Shown: positions 34,454-44,600 of the stretch, in pieces
Layout of the letters: each line of letters opens with the position of its first letter
Numbering within the stretch: the stretch's first letter is position 1
Source of the DNA: Streptomyces sp. CG 926
GTDB lineage: Bacteria; Actinomycetota; Actinomycetes; Streptomycetales; Streptomycetaceae
Reading direction: 5' to 3'
Assembly: GCF_003148825.1 (NCBI RefSeq)
Contig: NZ_QGGZ01000013.1
Coordinates: 186,001-250,000 of the forward strand
DNA: 64,000 nt
Made by a program: the position numbers and the translations under genes
Notes under the pieces: generated by a model
The model's input: the letters and a program-made list of their open reading frames with translations, nothing else
What the model was told of the DNA's origin: nothing
The model's database searches: none

Positions 34454-35952
34454 TCATTGCTCTACTGGCCGTCGTCAGTGCGGCGCTCCTGTTCTTCGTG
34501 GCCGCGAGCATTGCCACCGGTGTGCGTCGGCGGGGCGTACCGTCATCCCGGTTTCGGGGAGTGCTGACCGGTATCCCCCTGCTCGGTGCCCGCTGGCGTC
34601 GTGCCCGGCGCCGGCGCCGCACCGGCGGAGGCGGGAGTACGCCTTCCGCCCCGCTGCCGTGCTTGTCGGGTACGGCAGAGGAACACGGCCACCGCCCCGC
34701 GACCGACCTCCGGACGGGGAAGGAGTCGCCGCCGGAGCGGCACGAGGTGAACGGACCCAGGACAGCCCACATGGCACGACCGGCCGTGCTTCCCCTGACG
34801 TCCGCCTGCCACTCTTCGCCATCGGCCGGGGTGTCACCCGACCGGGAACACCAGGCATCGACGTCAGCCGTCGACCAACCTGCCGACGGTGAGGCGGACC
34901 GACCGGGTGAGGCGGACCGTCCGGCTGTTGTGGGCCCCGGCGGCGGGAACCGCCATTGTGTCGAACCGGGGGTACCGGGCCGAGGGTCGTCCGGCAGACA
35001 CCGCAAGGGCGCCGACGGCGCCTCTCCCGGCCCGGCCGTCGACACCGTCGGGGCAGAAGCGCCCTCCGACCCGCCGCCGCTGGTGGCGGGACGTCCACCC
35101 CGCCCCGTACCGGTACGGCTGTCAGCCACGGCCACGCACGCCCGTGCGGCCATGGCGGTCGACGGTGGCTCGGTGCACGGGCTCACCGTCCGCACCGCGA
35201 CCGTCCGAGGTCGTAGCCACATGCAGACCGGCGAGGAGCGCCACGACGCCTACGTGGTCCGCACGGACCCCGCCCTACCCTGGATCGTCGCGGTCGTGGC
35301 GGACGGCGTCAGTTCCTCCATGAACGCCGGCGAGGCAGCCGCCGAGGCTGTTGCCCACGCCGGCCAGCTCGTCCTCGACCGGCTCCGTTCCGAAGGTCCC
35401 CCCGACGGCCCCCACTGGTGGACCGGGGTGTTCGAGCGGACCGCGATCGCCATCGCCGCACACACCGAAGGGCTTCCTCGGCGCGAACCGCCGGCTGCAC
35501 GTCGCCGCATGATGGAGCCCAGCCCTGCGGCCACCACCCTCGCCGTGTTGGTGGCACCCGCCGAACCGACGCGCGACCTCCGGCTCTTCTCCGCCGTCGT
35601 GGGAGACAGCCGGATCCTGCGACTGCACGACGGCGCTTGGAGTGCTTTGCTCGACGCACGGGACTCGACGACGGGATCCGACCGGGTGCAGACCCTGCCC
35701 CGTCACCCCGAGGCGATGTGTGCCACCGAGTCCGTGTGGCGGCAGGACGAAGTCTTGGTGCTCGCGACCGACGGGTTCGCCGACGCCATCGGCCCCGCGT
35801 CGCCTTTGGCACTGGCTCTCGCGGACCGGTGGAGGCGGCCGCCATCGCTCCCCGGATTCCTGAGGGACGTCGATTTCCGCAAGGCCACCTACAACGATGA
35901 CCGGACCGTGATTGCCCTGTGGCAGGGAAATGCGGACTCCGCGGTCGCTTGA
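34441..35952 (+). CDS. Membrane-anchored PP2C-type protein phosphatase
   Basis: This 503-aa protein starts at ATG 34441, inside the end of the vWA gene. Residues 4-26 are a membrane helix (LIIALLAVVSAALLFFVAAS). A basic patch and a long Pro/Gly/Ser-rich linker reach to about 235. The PP2C catalytic domain follows: RTATVRGRSHMQTGEERHDA, IVAVVADGVSSSMNAGEAAA, FSAVVGDSRILRL, VLVLATDGFADAIG and YNDDRTVIALW. The metal-binding Asp residues (VADG, TDGF, DD) are present, so Mn/Mg-dependent dephosphorylation of Ser/Thr is expected. Most family members in TerY-P triads are soluble; the N-terminal membrane anchor here is less usual and would place the triad at the membrane with its ABC transporter. Confidence 0.9.
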   Translation: MAGLIIALLAVVSAALLFFVAASIATGVRRRGVPSSRFRGVLTGIPLLGARWRRARRRRRTGGGGSTPSAPLPCLSGTAEEHGHRPATDLRTGKESPPERHEVNGPRTAHMARPAVLPLTSACHSSPSAGVSPDREHQASTSAVDQPADGEADRPGEADRPAVVGPGGGNRHCVEPGVPGRGSSGRHRKGADGASPGPAVDTVGAEAPSDPPPLVAGRPPRPVPVRLSATATHARAAMAVDGGSVHGLTVRTATVRGRSHMQTGEERHDAYVVRTDPALPWIVAVVADGVSSSMNAGEAAAEAVAHAGQLVLDRLRSEGPPDGPHWWTGVFERTAIAIAAHTEGLPRREPPAARRRMMEPSPAATTLAVLVAPAEPTRDLRLFSAVVGDSRILRLHDGAWSALLDARDSTTGSDRVQTLPRHPEAMCATESVWRQDEVLVLATDGFADAIGPASPLALALADRWRRPPSLPGFLRDVDFRKATYNDDRTVIALWQGNADSAVA

Positions 35953-36018
35953 CACCCCGGTTCACCGCCATCCGGCGCGACCGCCCGCCATCGACGGACC
36001 AAGGAAGGAGGTGCCGAC

Positions 36019-37257
36019 GTGTTAGGCCCGCTCACCGTCGCAGTCACAGAACTCCAGTTGGGGCCCACCGCCTTCCGCGGTGCCGGACAGGCCAGGTCGT
36101 TGGACCTCTGCCAGGCACCCGGCCACCCCATGGTGCTCATCAAGTGGTATACCGCCGACGCCCGCAACGAGCTCAACCGGCATGCCCTGGACGCGCTCGT
36201 GGCATGGCGGTCAGGGCTGGAACCCTCCGACCGCGCTGAGCTGGACCGGCGTTGCGCCTGGCCGCGGGCCACCGTGACCGACGACGACGGCGTGTGCGGC
36301 GTCCTGATCGCACCCGCGGGCGAGGATTTCGGCGACACCCTGCGCCGAGGCGGCCGTTCTGTCGCACGCCCCCGGGCGATCGACGACCTGGCCCGTACCC
36401 GCGAAGCAGCCGCCCGCGTCCAACTGCCCTACTACGAGGCGCCGCTGAAGCTGGCTGTGCTGGCCCGTCTCGTCGAGACCACCCAGTGGCTGCACTCCCA
36501 CGGCTTCGCGGTCGGAGACCTGCAGCCCAAGAACGCCCTCTTCGCGACGGAAGGGGGTATCCGGGTTCACCTCATCGACTGTGACTCGTGTGTCTTCCTG
36601 GACGGTGCCCCGGTGTTCCCGCCGGCCGACCCGGAAAGCTGGAAACTGCCGGGAGCACGCGGGTTCAGCGAGGTCACCGACTACGGCAAGCTCGCGTGGT
36701 CGGTCGTGCGCAGCGTTCAGGAGAACCTTGAGGCCACCACCATCGACGAGGCCGGACTGAGAGCCGTGATCGACTCCCGGACCCTGGAAACCATCGTGGC
36801 CTGCAGCCGCGGCGAGGTCCTCCCGGAGACCCCCGGAGTGTGGGCGTCCCGGGCCAGGACATGGCCGCGTCTGGTCACCCCGTCGGGGTTGTACGTCACG
36901 GTGGACGGCAGCCTGCTGCGCCGCTGGGACCCCTTGCCCCGCGATCCGGACCCCGCCGACTTCTCCCCACCGGCTCCAGGCCCCGCTGACGACTACGTGC
37001 CCCCACCGCCGGACGCCCCGGACGTGGCTCAAGGCCCTGCCCCGGATCCGGTGCAGATGCCGGACCCTGCATCGGCGACCCCCGCGTCCGTCTCGTCCGA
37101 GGCCGGACGAGCGGTCGCGGGCAACCGCCGCACCCCTCCCCCCAGACACAGGGACCGGCTCGTGTACGCCGTGGTCGCCGTACTGGCCCTGGTGGCTCTC
37201 GCCCTCGCCGGATACGGCGTACACGCGGCCGTGACCTGGCTCGAGGGCCTCTTCTAG
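36019..37257 (+). CDS. Membrane-anchored TerY-P/YegI-type protein kinase
   Basis: This 412-aa protein starts at GTG 36019 with AAGGAGG upstream. The kinase core is divergent but keeps key residues: beta-3 Lys42 (VLIKWY), a helix-C-like Glu51, catalytic Asp167 and Asn172 in VGDLQPKNALF (HRD replaced by VGD), and LIDCDS (Asp187) in place of DFG. VGD..PKN plus LID.DS is the pattern of the YegI/TerY-P kinases, not the Pkn/Hanks group. After about residue 300 comes a Pro-rich linker and a C-terminal membrane helix (VYAVVAVLALVALALAGYGV). It follows the PP2C gene after 66 bases. It probably phosphorylates Ser/Thr sites read by the FHA domains of the next gene. Confidence 0.85.
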   Translation: MLGPLTVAVTELQLGPTAFRGAGQARSLDLCQAPGHPMVLIKWYTADARNELNRHALDALVAWRSGLEPSDRAELDRRCAWPRATVTDDDGVCGVLIAPAGEDFGDTLRRGGRSVARPRAIDDLARTREAAARVQLPYYEAPLKLAVLARLVETTQWLHSHGFAVGDLQPKNALFATEGGIRVHLIDCDSCVFLDGAPVFPPADPESWKLPGARGFSEVTDYGKLAWSVVRSVQENLEATTIDEAGLRAVIDSRTLETIVACSRGEVLPETPGVWASRARTWPRLVTPSGLYVTVDGSLLRRWDPLPRDPDPADFSPPAPGPADDYVPPPPDAPDVAQGPAPDPVQMPDPASATPASVSSEAGRAVAGNRRTPPPRHRDRLVYAVVAVLALVALALAGYGVHAAVTWLEGLF

Positions 37258-37369
37258 TCCACGGAGCGAAGGCGGCTCACGCCGACAAGGGGCGGGAAGC
37301 GGTCGCCACCCGCCCCCGCCCCCGCAGGTCTTACCCGCCCATGTCTTGGCCCACTTGGAGGCAGACCCC

Positions 37370-39820
37370 ATGACCCGCTCGGCGAATCCGCTGGTGATCG
37401 GAGTGGACGGCCGCTACATCACACTGGACCCGGGCCGCTCGTACCGGATCGGTACAGCGCCACACTGCGAAATCCGGCTCCCAGGGCCCGGTCCGGCGGC
37501 CGAGATGGGAACGCTCCTGCACCGTTTGCACTGGACCCTCGGTGGTCTGCCTTCCGACTCCCGCGTATGGCTGGGCGACACCGAGATCGTCGGCCGCGTC
37601 GTCCACCTGCGGATGGTCCCCGACGGCACACCCCTGCTCGTCCGCACCCCGAGTGGGGAGGCGAGGATCGGTATCGGACGAACCGGAGCCACGCGTCCGA
37701 CGCCCGATTCAGCCGTCCCCTCGGCCCGCACGGCCCGGTCCCCTTCCGCGGATCAGGGCACGGGGTCCGGCCGCACGGACGGCGTCGCTGACGGCGCGGC
37801 GACCCGGCGGTTGCACCGCATCGGGCCCACCACTGTCATCGGCCGCGCGGACGGCCGGGGATCGGATGACGCTCCCGGACGCATCGCCGTCCCGGGCCTG
37901 GGTGTCGCCGCCCGTCACGCGACACTTACCCGCCGGGCCCCGGGGGAGTACCACGTGGCCGACCACGGACGCGGAAGCGGTACTTTCACCGGTGGCCGCG
38001 CGGTGCTGTGGGCGCGCATCACCCCCGGAGCCACCTTCTCCGTCGGTCGCAGCCGGTTCACACTGGTTCAGGACGGCGTACTGGAAGAAGTACGGTACGG
38101 AACGTCCGCCGGGCTGGCAGTCGAAGGACTCCGGGCCGTTCATGGCAACGACACCGCGCTGGACGATCTCACCTTCACGCTGGAAGCGGGCCAGGTGCTC
38201 GCTGTCCTCGGCCCCTCGGGTGCGGGTAAGACCACGCTGTTCCGGGCGCTGCTCGGCGAGGTGACGGTGACGGGCGGCCGGGCCGTCCTGCAAGGGCTCG
38301 ACAGCCGCACCGACGCGGCCCAGGTCCGGCTGCTCCTCGGCTTGGTCCCTCAGGACGACGACCTCCACCGCACCATCACCGTGCGCCAAGTGCTCGACTA
38401 CGCGGCCCGGCTCAGGATGGCGTCGGACGTCACGGCCGCCGACCGCGGAGCGCGCGTGGAGGCGGTCTGCGGCGGACTGAACATCGCCGACCGCATGGAC
38501 ACCCAGGTCAATGACCTCTCCGGCGGTGAACGGAAAAGGGTGTCCATCGCCTTGGAGATCCTCGGCGACCCCTCGCTGCTGATGCTCGACGAACCGACGT
38601 CCGGACTCGACCCCGGGGCTGCCAGAGAGGTGATGCGGCTCCTGCGGAGCGCGGCCGACCGAGGTTGCACCGTCATCCTCGTCACCCACTCGACCGACCA
38701 GCTCCACGGCGTCGACCAGCTTCTGCTGCTCGCACCCGGTGGGCGGTCCCTGTACTTCGGTCCGCCCGGGGACGTCCTCGGCTCCATGGACGCGCCCGAC
38801 TACCCGACCCTGATGGACCGCTCCCGCGCCGCCGGGCCCGACCCGTCCGCCCGGCCCGGCCGGTTCGCCCGGTTCATCCGGTTCGTCCGGTCCGGCCGAT
38901 CCGGATCCGCCGGACCGGGCGGCGCCGCGAGGCCCGGGGCCGCCGGCCGCCGTCACCGGAGTGAGGAGACCGCCCGGCGGACCGCCGCAACACGCCACCG
39001 CCCCAGGAGCCACCGCCCGGCCCGCCAGACGGTGATCCTCACCCGCAGGGAGCTGTCGTTGTTGGCCGCCCGAGGGCCGGCCGGCCTGCTGGGACTCGTC
39101 GGCCTCGCGATGGTCTGCGGCGCCTTCGCAGCCCTGGTCGCCTCAGACCGGGGCCTCGGCGGCGGCCCGGGGGGCAACCCCGAGGCCCTCCAGGTGGTGA
39201 ACCTGCTGATCATCGGTGCCGTCCTCTGCGGTCAGGCCCTCTCCTACGGGAACGTGGTCGCCGACTTCCCGATCGTGCGCCGCGAGTTCCGCACCGGGGT
39301 GTCACCCGGGCCCGTGGTGGCCGCCAAAGCCCTCGTGTACGCGGGGGTCGGCACCATTCAGGCGGTGGCCTCCGCATCGGTGTACCTGGTCTTCAGGCCT
39401 GGGCCCGCCGCAGCGTTCGGCCTCCCCTCGGTGATGCTCCTCGTGCTGCCGCTGATCGGCACCGTTGTCTGTTCGATGGCGCTCGGCCTGCTCGTGTCCG
39501 TCTGCGCCGACCGGCTGGAACGCGCGGTGACCCTGGTGACGTTCGCCTCCGTCTGCCAGGTAGCCCTCAACGGGGTGCCTTTCAAACTGACCTCCGGGCC
39601 CCTGCACCTGGCTTCACTGGTCGTGCCCGCCCGCTGGGGGCAGGCTGCGCTGGGATCCCTGACCGATGTGGGGCGTCTGGTCCCGGGGGCGCCCCACGAC
39701 CCCCTGTGGGCGCACCGGATCGGCCGAGCCGCGCTGGACAACGCCATGCTCGCCCTGCTGACAGCACTCTTCCTCACCGCCGCTTGGCTGGTGCTGCGCC
39801 ACCGGCTCCGGCCGATCTGA
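37370..39820 (+). CDS. FHA-FHA-ABC transporter fusion (Rv1747-like exporter)
   Basis: This 816-aa protein starts at ATG 37370, 8 bases after GGAGG. Residues 1-95 resemble a degenerate FHA domain (YRIGTAPHCEIRLPG). About 145-240 is a clearer one (TTVIGRADG, VAARHATL, YHVADHGRGSGTFTGG). The ATP-binding domain follows: VLGPSGAGKTTLFRALLG (Walker A), QVNDLSGGERKRVSIALEIL (signature), LLMLDEPTSGLDPG (Walker B) and VILVTHS. An Arg/Gly/Pro-rich linker leads to six membrane helices of the ABC-2/ABCG type. This is the layout of mycobacterial Rv1747, an exporter controlled by a Ser/Thr kinase and the PstP phosphatase through its FHA domains. Adjacent kinase and PP2C genes suggest the same logic here. 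The exported substrate is unknown. Confidence 0.9.
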   Translation: MTRSANPLVIGVDGRYITLDPGRSYRIGTAPHCEIRLPGPGPAAEMGTLLHRLHWTLGGLPSDSRVWLGDTEIVGRVVHLRMVPDGTPLLVRTPSGEARIGIGRTGATRPTPDSAVPSARTARSPSADQGTGSGRTDGVADGAATRRLHRIGPTTVIGRADGRGSDDAPGRIAVPGLGVAARHATLTRRAPGEYHVADHGRGSGTFTGGRAVLWARITPGATFSVGRSRFTLVQDGVLEEVRYGTSAGLAVEGLRAVHGNDTALDDLTFTLEAGQVLAVLGPSGAGKTTLFRALLGEVTVTGGRAVLQGLDSRTDAAQVRLLLGLVPQDDDLHRTITVRQVLDYAARLRMASDVTAADRGARVEAVCGGLNIADRMDTQVNDLSGGERKRVSIALEILGDPSLLMLDEPTSGLDPGAAREVMRLLRSAADRGCTVILVTHSTDQLHGVDQLLLLAPGGRSLYFGPPGDVLGSMDAPDYPTLMDRSRAAGPDPSARPGRFARFIRFVRSGRSGSAGPGGAARPGAAGRRHRSEETARRTAATRHRPRSHRPARQTVILTRRELSLLAARGPAGLLGLVGLAMVCGAFAALVASDRGLGGGPGGNPEALQVVNLLIIGAVLCGQALSYGNVVADFPIVRREFRTGVSPGPVVAAKALVYAGVGTIQAVASASVYLVFRPGPAAAFGLPSVMLLVLPLIGTVVCSMALGLLVSVCADRLERAVTLVTFASVCQVALNGVPFKLTSGPLHLASLVVPARWGQAALGSLTDVGRLVPGAPHDPLWAHRIGRAALDNAMLALLTALFLTAAWLVLRHRLRPI

Positions 39821-39937
39821 ACTGCCTGTATGCCCGCAGCGGCCGAAGGGAAGGGATACCACGGCCGCCCAGGTACGCGGCCAACACGTACTGAATCGCC
39901 ACGAACTGACGCAGCGACGGAAGTAGGGGGTGGGGAC

Positions 39938-40483
39938 ATGCCGGAACCCGGTGCCATATCCACGGAGCAACTGCTGCTCCTCGAATACGAGCGGCTCAAG
40001 GACGAGCAGCGGGCCCGCATCGGCTTCCGGGACAACCTGCTGTACGCGACCCTGGCCTCCGTCGCGGGCATCCTCGTCCTGCATGTCCAGTCCAAAACCC
40101 CTGGAACACTCCTCCTCCTACCGCCGGTCACTGTTCTGCTGGGCTGGACCTACCTCGTCAACGACGAGAAGATCTCGGCCATCGGCCGATATGTGCGCAC
40201 CCGCATCGCACCTCATTTCACAACCGAGAGTGAGAACGGCCAGGAGGTGTTCGGCTGGGAGGCCGCCCACCGCGACGACCCTCGGCGACGGTCGCGCAAG
40301 CGGTTGCAACTGGCGGTGGACCTTCTGTGTTTCTGCGGACCACCGATCGGGGCTGTCGCCGTCTACTGGTCCGCAGGTCACACCGCGCCGGCCCTGGTTG
40401 CCGTGTCCGTCGCCGAGGTGCTGGCCACCGTGCTGCTCGCCTGGCAGATCGTGGCCTACGCAGACCTTGCCGCCACCAGCTGA
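39938..40483 (+). CDS. Four-helix membrane protein of unknown function
   Basis: This 181-aa protein starts at ATG 39938 (GGGGGTGGGG upstream). An N-terminal amphipathic stretch (EQLLLLEYERLKDEQRARIG then FRDNLLYATL) leads into two membrane helices (about 33-51 and 58-75). A charged loop of about 45 residues (HFTTESENGQEVFGWEAAHR) follows, then two more helices (about 125-147 and 152-173). No catalytic motif is seen. It follows the ABC exporter after 117 bases in the same direction and is probably the last gene of the triad operon. Small helical membrane proteins of this kind accompany effectors in several conflict systems, but a pore-forming role is speculation. Confidence 0.7.
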   Translation: MPEPGAISTEQLLLLEYERLKDEQRARIGFRDNLLYATLASVAGILVLHVQSKTPGTLLLLPPVTVLLGWTYLVNDEKISAIGRYVRTRIAPHFTTESENGQEVFGWEAAHRDDPRRRSRKRLQLAVDLLCFCGPPIGAVAVYWSAGHTAPALVAVSVAEVLATVLLAWQIVAYADLAATS

Positions 40484-40628
40484 CGACCGATACCGGAGCA
40501 GCTGATACAGGGCGACTGACTTCGCCGCCGGGTACGCGGAGACCTGGATTCGGGGAGGGGCCGAGGAGGCCGCGCCAGGGCACCTGCGTGGCGGCCCGAG
40601 GAGTGCTCGCCGTAGCGGGAGACCAGGG

Positions 40629-40792
40629 GTCCCCGACGAACTGACCGAGTACGTCAAGGCCCGCCACACATCGAGAAGCTGCGGGCCCTGCGCGACCTCG
40701 GCGTCGACCGCTTCGCCGTCCACGCCATGCCCGACGCGCGGGAGGCCACGATCGACGCATACGGCTTCGGGGTCATTCCGCTGGTCGGCTGA
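40629..40792 (+). pseudogene. Luciferase-like monooxygenase C-terminal remnant
   Basis: One frame reads VPDELTEYVKARH (from 40629). A frame shifted by two bases then reads HIEKLRALRDLGVDRFAVHA followed by MPDAREATIDAYGFGVIPLVG to TGA at 40790-40792. VPDE, HIEKLRALRDLGVDRFAV and DAREATIDAYG.EVIP are the closing elements of F420-dependent luciferase-like monooxygenases (about 300 aa in full). Only the last 55 residues survive, with a frameshift, so this is a gene remnant unrelated to the neighbours. The rest of 40484-40628 shows no feature. Confidence 0.65.
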
Positions 40793-40828
40793 GCCCGGGA
40801 GTGCGTGCGGGGCCGTCCGGCCCGGCAC

Positions 40829-40854
40829 GCCTCCCCGGCGCCTACCGGGGAGGC
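40829..40854 (-). terminator. Hairpin at the end of the 199-aa gene
   Basis: GCCTCCCCGG (40829-40838) and CCGGGGAGGC (40845-40854) are perfect 10-bp arms with a 6-base loop. The stop codon of the minus-strand gene (40842-40844) lies in the loop. A GC-rich hairpin here, where the plus-strand remnant and the minus-strand gene converge, is a probable terminator. Confidence 0.55.
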
Positions 40855-41441
40855 AGTCCGGCCTGCGTGGCCTGCGTCGGTACCCGTACCGTGAGCAGGT
40901 CGGCGACCCCGGCGACCTCGCGCAACGACTTCGAGAGCGACGTCAGCACCTGGCGCACGGACTCGATCTCCGCCCGCAATTCGGCAGCACGCTCCCACTG
41001 CCGGTCGTGCGTGACCGGATCGACGTTCTCGGGCCGCTTCGCCTCGTGCGCGGTCAGCAGCGGATGCCACCGGCTGAGCAGCGGCCGGATGGAGAGGTTG
41101 AGTACATTCACCGCCAGCACCCCGAAGGTCACCTGCCCCGGTGCGACGTGCGGTGCGACGGCGGGTCCGTACCGCCGCAGGATCTCCCGGGTGGTCCCGA
41201 ACATCGTGTAGAGGGAGGACAGCGCCTCGCGCAGCAGCCCTTCGTCCTCGCCGAGTTCGATGACCGATACCCGCGTGGCGAGCTCGACGTACAGCTCCCA
41301 AGCAGCCTGCCTTTCGACGTCGTCCGGCTGCCACGTCCCGCTGATCTCTCCGATGAGTGGGAACCCGAGCTTGACGTTGATCTCCTGCGCCTTGAACCGG
41401 CCGCCCCGGCGCCTGCGCCCGAAGAGTCGTCCTAAGCCCAT
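40842..41441 (-). CDS. Conserved-looking protein of unknown function (199 aa)
   Basis: ATG 41441 (GGGAGGAGG upstream) opens a 199-aa frame. After a basic start (GLGRLFGRRRRGGRFKAQEI) it reads VKLGFPLIGEISGTWQPDDV then ERQAAWELYVELATRVSVIE. It is mostly alpha-helical, with a probable coiled coil near the end (QWERAAELRAEIESVRQVLT). There is no signal peptide or membrane helix and no motif I recognise. It is divergent from the TIR-propeller gene with 258 bp between them, and may be regulated with it. Proteins of this kind accompany signalling/effector islands in streptomycetes, which is an impression rather than a demonstrated link. Confidence 0.65.
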   Translation of the reverse strand: MGLGRLFGRRRRGGRFKAQEINVKLGFPLIGEISGTWQPDDVERQAAWELYVELATRVSVIELGEDEGLLREALSSLYTMFGTTREILRRYGPAVAPHVAPGQVTFGVLAVNVLNLSIRPLLSRWHPLLTAHEAKRPENVDPVTHDRQWERAAELRAEIESVRQVLTSLSKSLREVAGVADLLTVRVPTQATQAGLPPR

Positions 41442-41699
41442 CGCGTGAACCTCCTCCCGCCGCCAATCGCAGCTCCGTGCATATGAGTTACCCGAGCCTA
41501 CACAGGCAAACCCGGTCGCACGGGGACTCGGCCCGCGACCGCAAGAAGCGGAACTCGCCCGATCGGCTGCGCCGGACGATGGCCGATTGTTACTGTCTGC
41601 GGCAGTCGACGCCGCCGGGGGGCGCGGACGTGCGGAGCCGCGAACCGCCGCCGGCGTGCGCGCAGCAGCACGGGCCGGGACGACCAGGGGGACAGCATC

Positions 41700-44600
41700 A
41701 TGCCGGACGAGGGATTACCTGCCGCAGCGACGGAGGACGCCGGGCCCGCAGCGCCCGTGGTGGAGGACTACGACGCCTTCATCTCCTACACCCACAAGCC
41801 CGACCACGCAATGGCGAAGGCGATTCAGCGGGGCCTGCTCTCCCTGGGCCGCAAGGCCTGGCGAGCTCCGTCTCTCAGGGTGTTCCGTGACGAGGAGACG
41901 CTTTACAACACCGGCAACCTGCCGACGACCCTGCAGCGCCACCTCGACCGGTCCCGCTACCTGATCCTCGTGGCCTCGCCGGCATCGGCGGAGGCGCCGT
42001 ACGTACGAACGGAACTCGCGTACTGGCTCGCCAACAAGCCCTGCGAGAGGATCCTCATCGCGGTGGCCGGCGGTGGGATCAGCTGGCCGCAGCAGAACAC
42101 GGACTTCGACTGGACCGAATCCACAGCGCTGGCGAACGACGTATTCGCGGGCAAGTTCACCGAGACGCCCCTCTGGAGCGACTTCCGGGGACTCACGGAC
42201 AAGAAGGGGCAACCGCTCACCCTCCGCGACGATAGGTTCCTCGACCAGATCGCCAAGCTCGGCGCACGGCTTCACGGGGTGCAGAAGGAACAGCTGGTCA
42301 GCATCGAGCGGCGCAACCAGCGCAACGCCCTGCGGCTGGCCTGGAGCGTGGCCGCGCTACTGCTGGCCCTCGCCGTGACTGCAGGGCTGCTGTACTTCGA
42401 GGCGGACGAGCAGCGCAAGGAGGCGGAGCTGCGTGCGCGCGAGGCGACGAGCCGCCGCCTCGCAGCCCTGAGTCGGACGGTCCAGGGCAAGGACGGCTCC
42501 CTGCAATACCTGTTGGCCGCGCAGGCCCAACGGATGGCGGCGACAACGGAGGCCAGGGGGGCGCTTTTCGAGGCCGCGGCCGGCTCCGACCGCCAGCGCG
42601 TCCTGCAGGGCACCCAGTCACTGGCCCGTCTGGTGGGACACGAACAGGGCGTCAAAGCCGTGCGCTTCTCGCCCGGCGGTGCCCGGGCCGGGACCGTGGA
42701 CGGCCTCGGCGCCGTGCGTGTGTGGGCCACGGGCGCGGCCGGTGACCCGGTCGCGGTGCCGGGCCTGAAGGAGCCCCGGCTGACCTTCACGGCGGACGGC
42801 GAATTCGTCGTGTCCGACGGTTCCCGCCTCCAGTGGCGCGACGCCGTGAGCGGCGCCGTTCGCGAGAACAGGGACCTGGGATTCGTCCCCGCCCACATCG
42901 AATGGCTCGGCAGCGGCCGGACGGTCCTGGCCGCCGGCCCGGACGGCACGGTCGTCGCCGCCCGCCCGGACGGTGGCACGGACCGGGCGCCCGACAGCGG
43001 CTCGTCCGCCGTCACGTTCCTGGGATCGCCCGCCCACGCGGAGGTGGCCGTCGTCGCCACCGCCGACGGCGCCGTCACCGTCCGCCGCAAGAAGGACCTG
43101 GCCGTCGAGGCCCGCTGGAAGCTGGACCCGGGGGCCGGACGCCCTGTCGCGGTGAGCGCCGACGGATCCCGGATCGCCGTCCTCGACGACGCGGCCCGGC
43201 AACCGGCCCGCGACGCTGTGGGCGTCCCCGTCGTCTCCGTCCGGTCGACCAAGGACGGCAAGCAGGTCGGCCTGGTCCGGACCTCCGAGTACTACATCCC
43301 GAAGGACGCCGCGTTCATCGGCGGCAGTTCCCGCGTGGTCGTGGTCACGAGCGGCGGCGTCGACGGCGCACCGGGGCAGCTCCTGACGGCTGATCCGGCG
43401 AAGGACGAGCCCGCCACCAGCCCGGGAGTAGCCGTCCCGACCACGGCGTTCACGGTCCGGAGCAGCGATGACGGCCGCCGCGTCCTGGTCGGCGGGGGTG
43501 ATCCGACCGCGTACGTCAACGCGATCGGACCGCAGGATGCCGACTTCGGCGCGAGCGTCCTCCCGGAGGGCATCACACCTGTCCTGCCCCTGAGCGTCGC
43601 CGGGGCCACCGGCCGCATCGTGGTCCGGCAGAAGGGCGAGGTGGGGTTCGCGGACATCGGGACGGGAAAACCGGGCGCTACGGTCAAAACCACCATGGTC
43701 ACCGCCGGAGAGAGAGCGGCCATCAGCACGAACGGCCGATGGCTGATCACCCCGACCGGGGACGTGTTCGACCTCCAGGACCCGGCGGCCCCCGAGCGAA
43801 CCGGGCAGATCCCCAAACCGGTCGGCGGACTCGACTTCGACGGATCCGGGGACCGGGTCGCCTACGTGGCCGGCCCGGAGGATCTCGTCGTCGCCGACCT
43901 GCCGTCACTGGCCGTCCAACATGGCTCGGCCGGTCGCCGTCTGTGCTCCGCGAGCCCGTGCCAGGCGGTCGTCGCGCTCAGTCCCGACGGGCAGCTGCTC
44001 GCCGTCCGTACGGAGTCCGAGAACGGCACCTCCGGGAAGCTGCCCCCGGGTGCGGACCCGGCCGACTCCCCCGCCGACTACGGCCGGACCCCCCTCGTCC
44101 TCATCTCACTCCGCGACGGCTGGAACGTCCGGGCCGTCCTCGACCTCGCCGAGCCGGGACCGGTCGAGTTCCAGGACGACCGGACCCTGCTCGTGCAGGC
44201 CGGCACGAGCCTGCTGACGGTCGATGCCGCGGCGCCGACCAAGCCGCCGGTGACGCGCTCGGCGGACCAGCAGGGCGCCTGGTCCTTCGGCGCCGGACGG
44301 GCGGACAAGGACCTCGCGATCGCCGGGCAGTGCAAGGTCTCCCTGACCGACCCGCTCACGTGGGGGGAGATCGCCACGGTCCCCTACGACGGCGTGCACA
44401 CCGACGGGGGCTGCGACGCGGCCTTCGCGGCCTGGGCAGGGGAGACCCTGCTGACCCACGACGGTGGCGACTGCTACCAGCCCGCTTCCGGCGAGTGCCC
44501 CCTTCGACGGTGGAACACACGCGCCGAGCAGCTCGTCCCGCGCGTGTGCGCGCTGGCGGCGCGGAACCTCACCGCCGGAGAGTGGAGCCAGTACCTGCCG

